Positions 17,320 to 26,828 of a DNA stretch of 64,000 nt are shown piece after piece. Source of the DNA: Chromobacterium violaceum ATCC 12472 (lineage in GTDB: Bacteria; Pseudomonadota; Gammaproteobacteria; Burkholderiales; Chromobacteriaceae); contig NC_005085.1 in assembly GCF_000007705.1 (NCBI RefSeq), positions 4,473,752-4,537,751 on the forward strand. The letters run 5' to 3'. The position numbers and the translations under genes are program-made. The stretch's first letter is position 1. Each line of letters starts with the position of its first letter. The notes under the pieces were generated by a model that saw only the letters and a program-made list of their open reading frames with translations, had not been told where the DNA came from and did not search any database.

Positions 17320-17987
17320 GCGCAAGCGGCATCACAGCCCTGCTGCTGGACTTGGACGACACGCTGTTCGACGACAGCCATGCAACACGCCAAGCGTTTT
17401 CCGCCTTCATCGGCCCGCACGCCTCGCGCTTTTCCGAAGCCGAAGCCGAGTTGTTTCCGCGCTGGCGCGCCTGCGTCGACCGCCACTGGCGTCGTTTCGA
17501 GCAAGGCGAGCTGACGATGGCGCAGCAGCGCCACGAGCGGCTGCGCGACTTCCTCGGCCTGCCGCATATCAGCGAAGACGAGGCCGCGCGGCTGTTCCAG
17601 CCCTATATGGACGCCTACCGCCGCCACCGCCGGCTTACTCCCGGCGCGGCGGCCTTTCTCGACGCCACCCGCCACTTGGTGCGCATCGTGGTCAGCAACG
17701 GCGGCGCGGAACAGCAGCGGGCCAAGCTCGCGCACCTGGGCATCGCCCATCACTTCCGCCACGTCGTGACCGTGGAGGACGCCGGCGCCGCCAAACCGGA
17801 TTCCCGCATCTTCCTCCACGCGCTGGCGCTGGAAAACCTCGCGCCCGAACATTGCCTGATGGTGGGCGACGACCCGGCGCGCGACATCGAACCGGCGCGC
17901 CGGCTGGGCATGGCGGCCTGCCAGGTCTCCCACGGCCGCCACGCCGCCGTTTTTCAAAAGTTAAGCCTACAACTGCAGAACGCATGA
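17316..17987 (+). CDS. HAD-superfamily hydrolase
   Basis: This 223-residue cytosolic phosphatase-like enzyme shows HAD motif I LLDLDDTLFDD, motif II VVSNGG, motif III around KPDSRIF and motif IV MVGDDPARDI. The cap is inserted after motif I, as in subclass I enzymes. The substrate cannot be predicted. The gene overlaps YciI upstream and phoH downstream, each by ATGA, forming a tight cluster. Confidence 0.9.
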   Translation: MSASGITALLLDLDDTLFDDSHATRQAFSAFIGPHASRFSEAEAELFPRWRACVDRHWRRFEQGELTMAQQRHERLRDFLGLPHISEDEAARLFQPYMDAYRRHRRLTPGAAAFLDATRHLVRIVVSNGGAEQQRAKLAHLGIAHHFRHVVTVEDAGAAKPDSRIFLHALALENLAPEHCLMVGDDPARDIEPARRLGMAACQVSHGRHAAVFQKLSLQLQNA

Positions 17988-18949
17988 GCACTAGCGAATC
18001 CCTCAGTTTCAACCCGGTCGACAACGAGCGGCTGGCCCGCCTGTGCGGCCCGCTGGACGAAAACCTCAAACAGGTGGAAACCGGCCTCGACGTCGCCATC
18101 CAGCGCCGCGGCGAAGCCTTCCGCGTGCAGGGCCCGGCCGCCAAGCTGGCGGTGGAGGCGCTGACCCGCCTCTACCTGCAGGCCGCCGAGCAGGACATCT
18201 CGATCGACGACGTGCAGCTGTCGCTGGTGGAGCTGCGCCAGCAACAGGCCAGCGGCGAACAGGAAGCGTCGCCGGTGCTGGCCACCCGCCGCGGCGACCT
18301 GAAAGGCCGCACGCCGAACCAGGCGCGCTACATCAAGGCCATCCAGCAGCACGACGTCACCTTCGGCATCGGCCCGGCCGGCACCGGCAAGACCTATCTC
18401 GCCGTCGCCTGCGCGGTGGACGCGATGGAGCGCGACGCGGTCAAGCGCATCGTGCTGGTGCGCCCGGCGGTGGAGGCCGGCGAAAAGCTGGGCTTCCTGC
18501 CCGGCGACCTGGCGCAGAAGGTGGACCCTTACTTACGCCCGCTGTACGACGCGCTGTACGACCTGATGGGCTTCGACCGCGTCACCCGGCTGTTCGAGAA
18601 GAACCTGATCGAGATCGCGCCGCTGGCCTATATGCGCGGCCGCACGCTGAACCACGCCTTCATCATCCTGGACGAGGCGCAGAACACCACGCCCGAGCAG
18701 ATGAAGATGTTCCTGACCCGGATCGGCTTCGGCTCGCGCGCGGTGATCACCGGCGACGTCACCCAGATCGACCTGGCCCGCCACCAGAAGAGCGGCCTGG
18801 TCGAGGTGGAGCGCATCCTGGGCCACGTGCGCGGCATCCATTTCCACCATTTCAACAGCAACGACGTGGTGCGCCATCCGCTGGTGCAGAAGATCGTCGA
18901 CGCCTACGACCAATACCAAAGCAAGCAAGATGAAAAAAGCCAAGCGTAA
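17984..18949 (+). CDS. phoH: PhoH-like ATPase (YbeZ)
   Basis: This 321-residue P-loop ATPase has Walker A GPAGTGKT near residue 128 and Walker B IILDEAQNTTPEQMK near 225. YbeZ-type PhoH proteins act with YbeY in RNA processing and ribosome maturation, which fits the overlap of 20 bases with ybeY downstream. The start ATG overlaps the HAD stop. Confidence 0.93.
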   Translation: MSTSESLSFNPVDNERLARLCGPLDENLKQVETGLDVAIQRRGEAFRVQGPAAKLAVEALTRLYLQAAEQDISIDDVQLSLVELRQQQASGEQEASPVLATRRGDLKGRTPNQARYIKAIQQHDVTFGIGPAGTGKTYLAVACAVDAMERDAVKRIVLVRPAVEAGEKLGFLPGDLAQKVDPYLRPLYDALYDLMGFDRVTRLFEKNLIEIAPLAYMRGRTLNHAFIILDEAQNTTPEQMKMFLTRIGFGSRAVITGDVTQIDLARHQKSGLVEVERILGHVRGIHFHHFNSNDVVRHPLVQKIVDAYDQYQSKQDEKSQA

Positions 18950-19436
18950 CCCGCTGCTCGCCCGCCTGGCCGGACGGCTGGAATTGACCCTGGACGTGCG
19001 CAGCGACGCCGCCGCCCTGCCGCCCCCCGCGCTGATCCGCCGCGCCTGCCAGGCCGCGCTGCGGCGCGACGTCAAACAGGCCCAGATCAGCATCGTCATC
19101 GTCGACGCCGCTGAAGGCCGTCAGCTCAACAACGACTATCGCGGCAAGGATTATGCGACCAACGTTTTGTCCTTCGCGCTGAACGAGGGCGAACCGGTGG
19201 AAGGCCTGCCGCTGTTCGGCGACCTGGTGCTGTGCGCGCCGGTGGTGGAGCAGGAAGCCGCCGAGCAGAACAAGGCGCTGATGGCCCACTACGCCCACCT
19301 GCTGGTCCACGGCATGCTGCACCTGCAGGGCTTCGATCATGAAGAGGACGCAGAGGCCGAAGCGATGGAAGTGCTTGAAACCGTAATCGTTAAACAGCTA
19401 GGATATCCCGATCCCTACCACGAGGAGCACATCTAA
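18930..19436 (+). CDS. ybeY: Endoribonuclease / rRNA maturation factor YbeY
   Basis: This 168-residue protein carries the zinc-binding H-x3-H-x5-H motif in LLVHGMLHLQGFDHEED near residues 127-143. YbeY takes part in 16S rRNA 3'-end maturation and ribosome quality control. The gene sits in the conserved phoH-ybeY-corC-lnt order and overlaps phoH. A short N-terminal extension (KKAKRNPLLARLAGR) precedes the family core. Confidence 0.95.
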   Translation: MKKAKRNPLLARLAGRLELTLDVRSDAAALPPPALIRRACQAALRRDVKQAQISIVIVDAAEGRQLNNDYRGKDYATNVLSFALNEGEPVEGLPLFGDLVLCAPVVEQEAAEQNKALMAHYAHLLVHGMLHLQGFDHEEDAEAEAMEVLETVIVKQLGYPDPYHEEHI

Positions 19437-19439
19437 GAA

Positions 19440-20291
19440 ATGGAAGACCCCAGTAAACCGCGACCCAGTTGGCTTGAACGCCTGTCCACCATGCTCTTGC
19501 GCGAGCCGGAAGACCGCGAGGAGTTGATCGAGCTGTTGCACAACGCCTTCGAGCGCAACCTGCTCGACGCCGAGGCCCTCGGCATGATCGAAGGCGTGCT
19601 GGAGGTCAGCGAGCTGACCGTGCGCGACGTGATGATCCCGCGCAGCCAGATGCACGTGCTGAACATCGACGACCCCATCGCCCGCTTCCTGCCGACCGTG
19701 ATCGACTCCGGCCACTCGCGCTTCCCGGTGATAGGCGAGAGCAAGGATGACGTGCAAGGCATCCTGCTGGCCAAGGAGTTGCTGCGTTACTTCCATGCGC
19801 CCTCCACCTTCAATCTGAAGAACGTGCTGCGCCCGGCGGTGTTCGTGCCGGAGTCCAAGCCGCTGAACGTGCTGCTGCGCGACTTCCGCGCCACCCACAA
19901 CCACATGGCGGTGGTGGTGGACGAATACGGCGGCGTCTGCGGCCTGGTGACCATCGAAGACGTGATCGAGCAGATCGTCGGCGACATCGAGGACGAGTAC
20001 GACATCGACGACGACGAGGACGACATCGTGCCGGTGCGCGGCAACGAGCGTTACCGCGTCAAGGCGCTGACCGAAATCGAAGACTTCAACCACTACTTCG
20101 GCACCGACTACGCCGACGACGACGTCGACACCGTCGGCGGCCTGGTGATCTCGCTGACCGGCCACCTGCCCAAGCGCGGCGAGAAAATAGAGGCCGCCGG
20201 CCTGCGCTTCACCGTGCTGCGCGCCGACAGCCGCCGCCTGGACACCTTGCTGGTGGAACGCATCCAGGCCTCCATCGACATCGCCGAATAA
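19440..20291 (+). CDS. corC: CorC/HlyC-type CBS-domain protein
   Basis: This 283-residue protein has paired CBS domains (about 65-185), including TVRDVMIPRSQMHVL and DEYGGVCGLVTIEDVIEQIV, followed by a CorC_HlyC domain. There is no membrane DUF21 domain. E. coli CorC (YbeX) has been linked to magnesium/cobalt efflux and, more recently, to ribosome biogenesis. The gene starts three bases after ybeY and is presumably in the same operon. Confidence 0.93.
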   Translation: MEDPSKPRPSWLERLSTMLLREPEDREELIELLHNAFERNLLDAEALGMIEGVLEVSELTVRDVMIPRSQMHVLNIDDPIARFLPTVIDSGHSRFPVIGESKDDVQGILLAKELLRYFHAPSTFNLKNVLRPAVFVPESKPLNVLLRDFRATHNHMAVVVDEYGGVCGLVTIEDVIEQIVGDIEDEYDIDDDEDDIVPVRGNERYRVKALTEIEDFNHYFGTDYADDDVDTVGGLVISLTGHLPKRGEKIEAAGLRFTVLRADSRRLDTLLVERIQASIDIAE

Positions 20292-20355
20292 GGCTATGCT
20301 GAATGCAGCCGGCGGCGCCGGCTGCGATCCTTCGTCCCCAACTGCAACAAGCCCC

Positions 20356-21846
20356 ATGCGAATCCTGATCCTGCTCTTGGCCGCCGCGCTGGCTGGCGCC
20401 TTCACCCTGTTTGCCTTCGCCCCCTACCGGCTGTTCTGGCTGATGCCGCTCTGCCTGGCCGCGCTGGTCGAACTGCTGCAGCGCGAGCCGCGGCGCGCGT
20501 TCTGGCTGGGCTATGCCTGGGGCCTGGGCGCCTATGTCAGCAATTTCCGCTGGATCTACGACAGCCTGCACGACGTGGCCGGCCTGCCGGCCTGGATCGC
20601 CGCGCCGCTGGTGCTGCTGCTGCCGGCCTACCTGGCGCTGTATCCCGGCCTGGCGTCCTGGCTGGCCTGCCGCATCGATCCGCGGCCCGGCGTGCGCTGG
20701 CTGCTGGCCTTTCCCGCGGCCTGGGAGCTGGGCGAATGGCTGCGCGGCTGGGTGATGACCGGCTTCCCCTGGGGCGCCGCCGGTTATTCGCAGATCACCG
20801 AAAGCCCACTGGCCGGCTACGCGCCGCTGGGCGGCATCCACCTGGTCAATTACCTGGTGGCGCTGTCCGCCGCCGCCCTGGCCATGCTTGCGCGCGCCGG
20901 CATGCGGCAGCGGATCGGCATCCTGATCGCCGCCGCGCTGGCATGGGGCAGCGGCGTCTGGCTGCGCGACATCGAATGGACCACGCCGGCGGGCAAGCCG
21001 ATCACGGTGGCGCTGGCCCAGGGCAATATCGCGCAAGAACTGAAATGGTCGCCGGAGAACCTGGAAAACTCGCTGCTCACCTATTACCGCCAGGTGGCGA
21101 TGACCCGCGCCGACCTGATGATCCTGCCGGAAACCGCGCTGCCGCTGTTCCTCGACGATCTGCCGTCCGGCTATCTGTCGATGATGCGCGGCGAGGCGTC
21201 CCGCGCCGGCATGGCGCTGGCCAGCGGCATCCCGCGCCGCACCGACGACGGCCGCGGTTATCTGAATTCGGTGGTGGCGCTGTCCGATCCCAAGATGCCC
21301 TATTACGCCAAGGACCACCTGGTGCCGTTCGGCGAATTCGTGCCGCTGCCGGGCCTGATAGGCTGGATCTACCAGCATATGGACATGCCGCTGTCCGGCT
21401 TTACCCGCGGCGGCGCCGACCAGCCGCCGCTGACGCTGGCCGGACAGAAGGTGGCGTTCAACGTCTGCTACGAAGACAGCTTCGGCGAAGAGCTGATCGG
21501 CCCGGCGTCGCGCGCCGGCATGCTGGCCAACGTCAGCAATCTGGCCTGGTTCGGCAAGAGCGAGGCGATGAGCCAGCACCTGCAACTGTCGCAGGCGCGC
21601 TCGCTGGAAACCGGCCGCTACATGCTGCGCGCCACCAACAACGGCATGACCGCCATCATCCGTCCGGACGGCGAGATTTCCGCGGTGGCCGCGCCGTTCA
21701 CCGCCCAGGTGCTGACCGGCTTCGCCCAAAGCAGGCAGGGACTGACGCCGTACATGCGGTTCGGCAATCTGCCCGTCGTCTTAGGCTGCGGCGCCCTGCT
21801 GCTGCTGGCCCTGCTGCTGGGCTGGCGCCGGCGAGGCCAGCATTAG
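20356..21846 (+). CDS. lnt: Apolipoprotein N-acyltransferase
   Basis: This 496-residue inner-membrane enzyme adds the third acyl chain to lipoproteins. N-terminal helices (residues 5 to about 195) precede a nitrilase-like domain. The catalytic triad reads Glu259 (ILPETALP), Lys319 (YAKDHLVPFGE) and Cys371 (NVCYEDSFGEE), corresponding to E. coli Glu267, Lys335 and Cys387. The ATG at 20356 begins directly with a membrane helix; an upstream in-frame start at 20296 would add a non-hydrophobic stretch and is less likely. It ends the phoH-ybeY-corC-lnt cluster. Confidence 0.96.
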   Translation: MRILILLLAAALAGAFTLFAFAPYRLFWLMPLCLAALVELLQREPRRAFWLGYAWGLGAYVSNFRWIYDSLHDVAGLPAWIAAPLVLLLPAYLALYPGLASWLACRIDPRPGVRWLLAFPAAWELGEWLRGWVMTGFPWGAAGYSQITESPLAGYAPLGGIHLVNYLVALSAAALAMLARAGMRQRIGILIAAALAWGSGVWLRDIEWTTPAGKPITVALAQGNIAQELKWSPENLENSLLTYYRQVAMTRADLMILPETALPLFLDDLPSGYLSMMRGEASRAGMALASGIPRRTDDGRGYLNSVVALSDPKMPYYAKDHLVPFGEFVPLPGLIGWIYQHMDMPLSGFTRGGADQPPLTLAGQKVAFNVCYEDSFGEELIGPASRAGMLANVSNLAWFGKSEAMSQHLQLSQARSLETGRYMLRATNNGMTAIIRPDGEISAVAAPFTAQVLTGFAQSRQGLTPYMRFGNLPVVLGCGALLLLALLLGWRRRGQH

Positions 21847-21866
21847 CCCTGGCTGGCATTGAACAA

Positions 21867-21904
21867 GAAAAAGGCCCGGCGATGCGCACCGCCGGGCCTT
21901 TTTC
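21867..21904. terminator. Bidirectional terminator between lnt and the first chemoreceptor gene
   Basis: A GC-rich stem (GGCCCGGCG with CGCCGGGCC) is flanked by AAAAA on the left and TTTTT on the right. It can end transcripts arriving from both of the convergent genes. Confidence 0.9.
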
Positions 21905-21920
21905 CATTTCCGGCGCTGAG

Positions 21921-23564
21921 CTAGCCGCGTACCGAGAAACGCGACACCAGTTGCCGCAGGTTGGCTGCCAGCTGGTGCATATTATGGATGGCCTGCGACG
22001 CGGACTGCGACGCAGAAGCGTTGCTGGTGGCGCTGTGGGCGATCTGCTCGACATGCTGGGCGATGGCCTGGCTGGCCGCGCTCTGCTCCTGCAGCGCGTG
22101 GGAGATGTCGCCGATCACCGCTACCACGCCGTTGGCGCTGTCCTGGATGCGGGCGATCTCGGAGCCTGCCTGCTCAGCCAGGTCCAGCCCCGCCTTCACC
22201 CTGCCCACCGCCTCTTCCATGCTGTGGCGCGAATGCTCCGCGCCCTGCTGCACGTCCTGGATCATGCTGGCGATTTCCTGCGTCGCCTGCGCGGTGCGTT
22301 CGGACAGCTTGCGCACCTCGTCCGCCACCACCGCGAAGCCCCGGCCCATCTCGCCGGCCCGCGCCGCCTCGATCGCGGCGTTCAGCGCCAGCAGATTGGT
22401 CTGGTCGGCGATGTCCTTGATCACTTGCATGATGCTGGAAATGGTCTGGGTCTTGTCGGCCAGGCTGGTGATGATGCCCGAGGTCTGATCGACCGCGTCG
22501 TTGATGCGCCGCATCTCGCTGACCGCTTCGGCGATCACCGCGCCGCCGCTCTTGGACAGCGTGCCGGATTCGTTGGCCAGGTTGCGCGCGTCCTGCGAGC
22601 GGTCGGAAATATGGTTGACGCTGACCGTCAACTGCTCGATAGACGCCGCCATCGCGGTGGCCGCCGCGCTCTGCTGCTCCGAGCCGCGGCCGACCGCCTC
22701 CGCCTCGCCGGTCACCTTGCTGCTGACCTGGGACAGCTGGTTGGCGCCGGCGATGATGTCGCGCACCAGCCGCTCCAGTTCCCGTTGCATCGCGCCCACC
22801 GCGGACATCAGGCTGTCCCCGTCCCCCTCCTTCACCGCCACCTCCTCGTCCAGATGGCCGGCGGCGATGCGCTTGACCACCGCCACCGTATCCTGCGGAT
22901 CGCCGCCCAGTTGGCTCAGCACATTGCGCAATATCATGCCGCCCATGCCCAGCAGCACTAGCAGCGCCGCCGCCAGCACCCCGCCCAGCCACAGCAGCTC
23001 GTGGCGGAAGGCCGCCGCGACGTCGTCGAGGTAGATGCCGGTGCCGACGATCCAATGCCATTTCGGCGTGGTGGTGACGTAAGAGATCTTGGGCTGCGGC
23101 TGATCGAAGCCGGGCTTGCTCCACACGTATTCGCCGTAGCCGCCGCCGCCGGGCGACGAGATCGCGTTCTGGAACAGGGTCTTCAACTCGACGCCGTTCG
23201 GGTCCTTGACCCCGGCCAGGTTCTTGCCGATCAGCTCCGGCTTGGCGCCGTGCGCGACGTAATTCCAATCGGCGTCATAGGCGAAAAAGTAATCCGCCTT
23301 TTCGTAATGCATGGCGCTCAAGGCCTTGGATAGCATGCGCTTGGCGTCGGCCTCGCCGATCTTGCCGCTCTCCACCATCTTCTCGTAACTGGAAACCAGG
23401 CCCACGGCGCTCTGCACCAGGTTGCGCACCTTGTCCTGCCGGTCTTTCAGCATCACCTGGCGCTGGTTGTACACCGATACCACGCCCAGGCCGCACACCA
23501 CGACCACCACCAAGGCCATCAACCCGATCAGCCGGGTCTTCAGGCTCAAGCCTGCATTCGCCAT
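21921..23564 (-). CDS. Methyl-accepting chemotaxis protein with single Cache sensor
   Basis: This 547-residue protein has a membrane helix at about 10-30, a periplasmic single Cache (sCache_2-like) domain with [18 protein letters not shown] and [16 protein letters not shown], a second helix at about 190-210, HAMP, and the conserved signalling tip [19 protein letters not shown]. Such sCache_2 receptors often sense small carboxylic acids. The start ATG has AAGGAG six bases upstream; an in-frame TTG at 23582 is rejected because it would swallow that site. No C-terminal CheR-binding pentapeptide is seen. Confidence 0.95.
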   Translation of the reverse strand: MANAGLSLKTRLIGLMALVVVVVCGLGVVSVYNQRQVMLKDRQDKVRNLVQSAVGLVSSYEKMVESGKIGEADAKRMLSKALSAMHYEKADYFFAYDADWNYVAHGAKPELIGKNLAGVKDPNGVELKTLFQNAISSPGGGGYGEYVWSKPGFDQPQPKISYVTTTPKWHWIVGTGIYLDDVAAAFRHELLWLGGVLAAALLVLLGMGGMILRNVLSQLGGDPQDTVAVVKRIAAGHLDEEVAVKEGDGDSLMSAVGAMQRELERLVRDIIAGANQLSQVSSKVTGEAEAVGRGSEQQSAAATAMAASIEQLTVSVNHISDRSQDARNLANESGTLSKSGGAVIAEAVSEMRRINDAVDQTSGIITSLADKTQTISSIMQVIKDIADQTNLLALNAAIEAARAGEMGRGFAVVADEVRKLSERTAQATQEIASMIQDVQQGAEHSRHSMEEAVGRVKAGLDLAEQAGSEIARIQDSANGVVAVIGDISHALQEQSAASQAIAQHVEQIAHSATSNASASQSASQAIHNMHQLAANLRQLVSRFSVRG

Positions 23565-23700
23565 TTCCCGCTCCTTCCCCAACCGGCACGCATTGATTCG
23601 TGCTTATTTTGATAGTTATGCTACAAAACCATTCTAGAAACCGATCCAACCAGCCGCCACGCCGTTTTGCCGATCCAGATCAAGCATCCGCGACAGGCGT

Positions 23701-23726
23701 GAAAAAGCCCGGACATGCCGGGCTTG
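23701..23726 (-). terminator. Terminator of the second chemoreceptor gene
   Basis: Read on the minus strand, AAGCCCGG pairs with CCGGGCTT over a five-base loop and runs into TTTTT (23702-23706). It begins 14 bases after the chemoreceptor stop codon and separates the two receptor genes. Confidence 0.85.
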
Positions 23727-23739
23727 GGATGGGCGCCGA

Positions 23740-25617
23740 TCAGACGCGGAAGCTGGAAAACAGCTGGCGCATGCTGGTCGCCGACTGCGACAGCTCCGAC
23801 AACGTGTCGCGCACGGTTTGCAGCGCGTCGTCGCTGTCGACGATGCGGCCGTTGATCTGCTCGGTGCTCTGGGCGATCATCGTGGTGGCCTTGTGCTGCT
23901 CGCTGGTGGACAGCGTGATCTCGTTCATCTTGGCCATCACTTCCTGCATCGCCTGCTGGATCTGCTCGATGCGCTGCACCGCGCCCAGCGTCAGCTCCAC
24001 GCCGCCGTCAACCGAACTCACCGTGCGCTGCATATTGCTGACCGCCTGGCTGGTTTCCTCGCGTATGGTGCTGACCATGCCCGAGATCTCTACCGTCGCC
24101 TGGCCGGTGCGCTCGGCCAGCTTGCGCACCTCGTCGGCCACCACCGCGAAGCCGCGTCCCATCTCGCCGGCGCGCGCCGCCTCGATCGCGGCGTTCAGCG
24201 CCAACAGATTGGTCTGGTCGGCGATGTCCTTGATCACATTGGTGATGCCGCTGATCTGCTGCGAACGCTGGTCAAGCGAGGACAGCATCGCGGACAGCCC
24301 CTTCACCGCGTCGACGGTGCTGTTCATCTCCTGCGAGATCTGCTGCATGCCGTGCGCGCTTTCGCTGGACACCTGGCCGGTGTGATTGACCAGGCCATCG
24401 GCCTCGCGCGCGGCGTCGGCGATGTGCGAGATGCTGACGGTGATCTCCTCAAGCGTGGCCGCGTTGGAGCTGGACACATCGGAAATCTGGCGCGAATCGT
24501 GCGCCACCTTGTCCACGGTGTCGGTCACGCTCTCCACGCCGCCGGTGACGCGCTCCGCCTCCTCCTTCACCGCGATGAACATCTTTTGCAGCTGGCCGAT
24601 GAAGCGGTTGAAAGCGGTGGCGGTCTCGGCGATCTCGTCCTGACCAGTCACCTGGATGCGGCGCGTCAGGTCGCCCTCGCCCTGGGAAATTTCCAGCATG
24701 GCATTGCGCAGGCGGCCCAGGCCGGCCAGCATCCTGCTCAGCAGCAGGCTGGCCACCGGGATCAGGATCACCACGCACAGCGCGCCGATGCCCACCACGG
24801 TCAGCAGCAGGGTGTTCAGCGGACCGGTGACCACCGACTCGTCGGTCACCACGCCCAGCAGCCAGTTGGTGCCCTCCACCGGCTGCACCTCGATCAGCTT
24901 GCTCTCGCCCCCGATGCTGACCTCCTGCATCGTGGTGTCCGCCGCCAGTTTGCCCAGCCGGTCCGCCGTCAACTCAGGCACCTTCTCGGACAGCGGCTTC
25001 AGGGTCAGGCTGGCGTCAGGGTGGGCGATTACCTTGCCGCCCTTGTCGACCAGGAAGGCGTAGCCGTTGCCGCGCAGCTTCACCGACAACACGGTCTTGA
25101 CCAGGTCGTCGATGAAGATGTCGCCGCCGACCACGGCCTTCAGCGCGCTGCCGTCTTTCACCGGGGACACGAAGGTCACCACCAGCTTCTTGGTGTCGAA
25201 ATCGACATAGGGGTCGGACACGCCCGGATTGCCGCTGGCCGCCGCCTGCTGGTACCAGGGCCGCGCGACCGGGTCGTAGCCTTGCGGCTGCGGCTTCATG
25301 TCCGAACGTATCATCACGTGCTCGGCGGTGCCGATATAGGTCATGTCGAAACCGCCGGCCTGGCTAAGCCGCGCCAGCGTCTGGCGGGGGTCCGGCGTGC
25401 CGACCAGCGGATTCGCCGCGATCACCACGCCCACCTTGCTCTTGTACCAGCTGCTCACCAGGGCCGAATAGCCCTTGGAGGTGCCGCCAAGCTCGTTGTC
25501 CACGCCGCGGACGATCTCATTACGCATCTGGGTGTAAACCAGCACCGTAATCACCAGGCCCAGCACAACCAGCAGCAGGGCTATAAACGCAATCAGCTTG
25601 ACACGCAAAGAGCGCAT
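23740..25617 (-). CDS. Methyl-accepting chemotaxis protein with double Cache sensor
   Basis: This 625-residue receptor has a membrane helix at 8-30, a dCache_1 domain to about 275, a second helix, HAMP and the cytoplasmic signalling tip [19 protein letters not shown]. The membrane-distal Cache module contains [12 protein letters not shown], matching the Y-x4-R-x-WY part of the amino-acid-binding motif described for dCache_1AA receptors, and a later GGDIFIDD supplies a candidate ligand Asp. An amino acid ligand is therefore likely. AGGAGGA lies upstream of the ATG. It is adjacent to, but separated by a terminator from, another receptor gene of the same direction. Confidence 0.95.
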   Translation of the reverse strand: MRSLRVKLIAFIALLLVVLGLVITVLVYTQMRNEIVRGVDNELGGTSKGYSALVSSWYKSKVGVVIAANPLVGTPDPRQTLARLSQAGGFDMTYIGTAEHVMIRSDMKPQPQGYDPVARPWYQQAAASGNPGVSDPYVDFDTKKLVVTFVSPVKDGSALKAVVGGDIFIDDLVKTVLSVKLRGNGYAFLVDKGGKVIAHPDASLTLKPLSEKVPELTADRLGKLAADTTMQEVSIGGESKLIEVQPVEGTNWLLGVVTDESVVTGPLNTLLLTVVGIGALCVVILIPVASLLLSRMLAGLGRLRNAMLEISQGEGDLTRRIQVTGQDEIAETATAFNRFIGQLQKMFIAVKEEAERVTGGVESVTDTVDKVAHDSRQISDVSSSNAATLEEITVSISHIADAAREADGLVNHTGQVSSESAHGMQQISQEMNSTVDAVKGLSAMLSSLDQRSQQISGITNVIKDIADQTNLLALNAAIEAARAGEMGRGFAVVADEVRKLAERTGQATVEISGMVSTIREETSQAVSNMQRTVSSVDGGVELTLGAVQRIEQIQQAMQEVMAKMNEITLSTSEQHKATTMIAQSTEQINGRIVDSDDALQTVRDTLSELSQSATSMRQLFSSFRV

Positions 25618-25997
25618 TACACTTCCTCCTCATCCCCAATCACATGCAAGGCCGTCTCGACCGCGATTGCCGCGGCGTCGGGCGCTGTTATTTGCAGCCG
25701 TTACTCCGGTTTAGTCCGTATCGCCACAAAGCTCAACGGTTAATTCCCATTTTACAAAACTTGCCAAAGCCATACCGCATGGCATGAAGTAGCGACTTCG
25801 CGCTTTGCCCAGCCTATCGCACGACAGTCAGACAACGCGTCCATGGCATCCCAATGTAAATGTCCCATCACAGATATGCAATGGCCGCGTTACAATTCGC
25901 TTGAAGCATTCCACTGAGCTACTTCAAAATGTCGCCGTTCGCCTCGCACATGCCCATCCCGTGCTAGCATGCCGCCAATACGAAAGCGGAGAATCCC
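25618..25997. other. Divergent intergenic region between a chemoreceptor and the MOSC gene
   Basis: These 380 bases hold the start signals for two divergent genes. I see no reading frame or RNA gene worth calling. The only candidate control element is the flagellar-type promoter listed at 25688-25713. GCGGAGA just before 25998 is the ribosome-binding site of the MOSC gene. Confidence 0.6.
25688..25713 (-). promoter_or_regulatory. Possible sigma-28 (FliA) promoter of the dCache chemoreceptor
   Basis: Minus-strand TAAA (25710-25713) is followed after 14 bases by GCAAATAA (25688-25695), which matches the GCCGATAA flagellar -10 at six of eight positions. The usual spacing is 15, so this is weak. 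Confidence 0.3.
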
Positions 25998-26795
25998 ATG
26001 CAATTGAGCGCCATGTTCGTCCATCCGGTGAAGTCGTGCCGCGGCATCGCCTTCGACCGCGCCTACGCCGGCAAGCTGGGCCTGCTGCACGACAGGGAAT
26101 GGCTGCTGGTCAGCCCGGATGGCCAGCAGATCACCGCGCGCGCGCACCCCAAACTGGTGACCATCCGCGTGGAGCTGCTTCCCGGCGGCGCGCTGCTCCA
26201 CCATTCCGGCAAGGCGCCCATCTTCGCGATGGCCACCGCCTACACCCGTCCTCATCCGGCCCAGGTATGGAAGGACGGTTTCCAGGCCTGGCACGGCGAC
26301 GAACGCGTCGATGCCTGGTTCGCCGACATCCTCGGCTGCGACTGCCGGCTGCTGTGGCTGGGCGCGCAATCCAACCGGCCCTTCAAGGGCGGCCCGGAAA
26401 CAATGAGCTTCGCCGACGGCTATCCCTTCCTGCTGGCCAGCCAGGCCTCCCTTGACGATCTGAACCGCCAGCTGGCCGCGCCCGTCACCCTGCGGCACTT
26501 CCGGCCCAATCTCGTCGTCTCCGGCGCCTATCCGTGGGAAGAGGACGAATGGCAGGTGATCCGCATCGGCGACGTGGAGTTCGACGTGGTGAAACCCTGC
26601 GTGCGCTGCGTGCTGACCACCGTGGATCCCGAGCTGGGCGAGAAGCGCGCCGACGGCGAACCGCTGCAAACCCTGATCCGGACCCGGATGCTGGACGCCG
26701 GCGTCTGTTTCGGCATGAATTTGCGCGCTCGCAACGAGGGCGTGCTGGAGCTGGGCGCGCCGGTCGAAGTGCTGGAGCAGCGCTACAGCTTCTAG
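25998..26795 (+). CDS. MOSC-domain protein (YcbX-like)
   Basis: This 265-residue protein has an N-terminal MOSC_N beta-barrel (FVHPVKSCRGIAFDRA) and a C-terminal MOSC domain with KPCVRCVLTTVDPELGEK. The first Cys of that motif is the expected molybdenum-cofactor ligand. E. coli YcbX detoxifies N-hydroxylated base analogues. The ferredoxin domain found at the C-terminus of E. coli YcbX is absent here, so an external electron donor would be needed. GCGGAGA precedes the ATG. Confidence 0.9.
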   Translation: MQLSAMFVHPVKSCRGIAFDRAYAGKLGLLHDREWLLVSPDGQQITARAHPKLVTIRVELLPGGALLHHSGKAPIFAMATAYTRPHPAQVWKDGFQAWHGDERVDAWFADILGCDCRLLWLGAQSNRPFKGGPETMSFADGYPFLLASQASLDDLNRQLAAPVTLRHFRPNLVVSGAYPWEEDEWQVIRIGDVEFDVVKPCVRCVLTTVDPELGEKRADGEPLQTLIRTRMLDAGVCFGMNLRARNEGVLELGAPVEVLEQRYSF

Positions 26796-26822
26796 ACTGC
26801 CCCCGCCGCGCATGCTTACAAT
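26793..26822 (+). promoter_or_regulatory. Candidate promoter of glutaminase giving a leaderless message
   Basis: TAGACT (26793-26798) and TACAAT (26817-26822) are 18 bases apart. The -10 lies only six bases before the glutaminase ATG, and there is no Shine-Dalgarno sequence. If used, transcription would start at or near the ATG. Confidence 0.35.
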
Positions 26823-26828
26823 CGCTGA

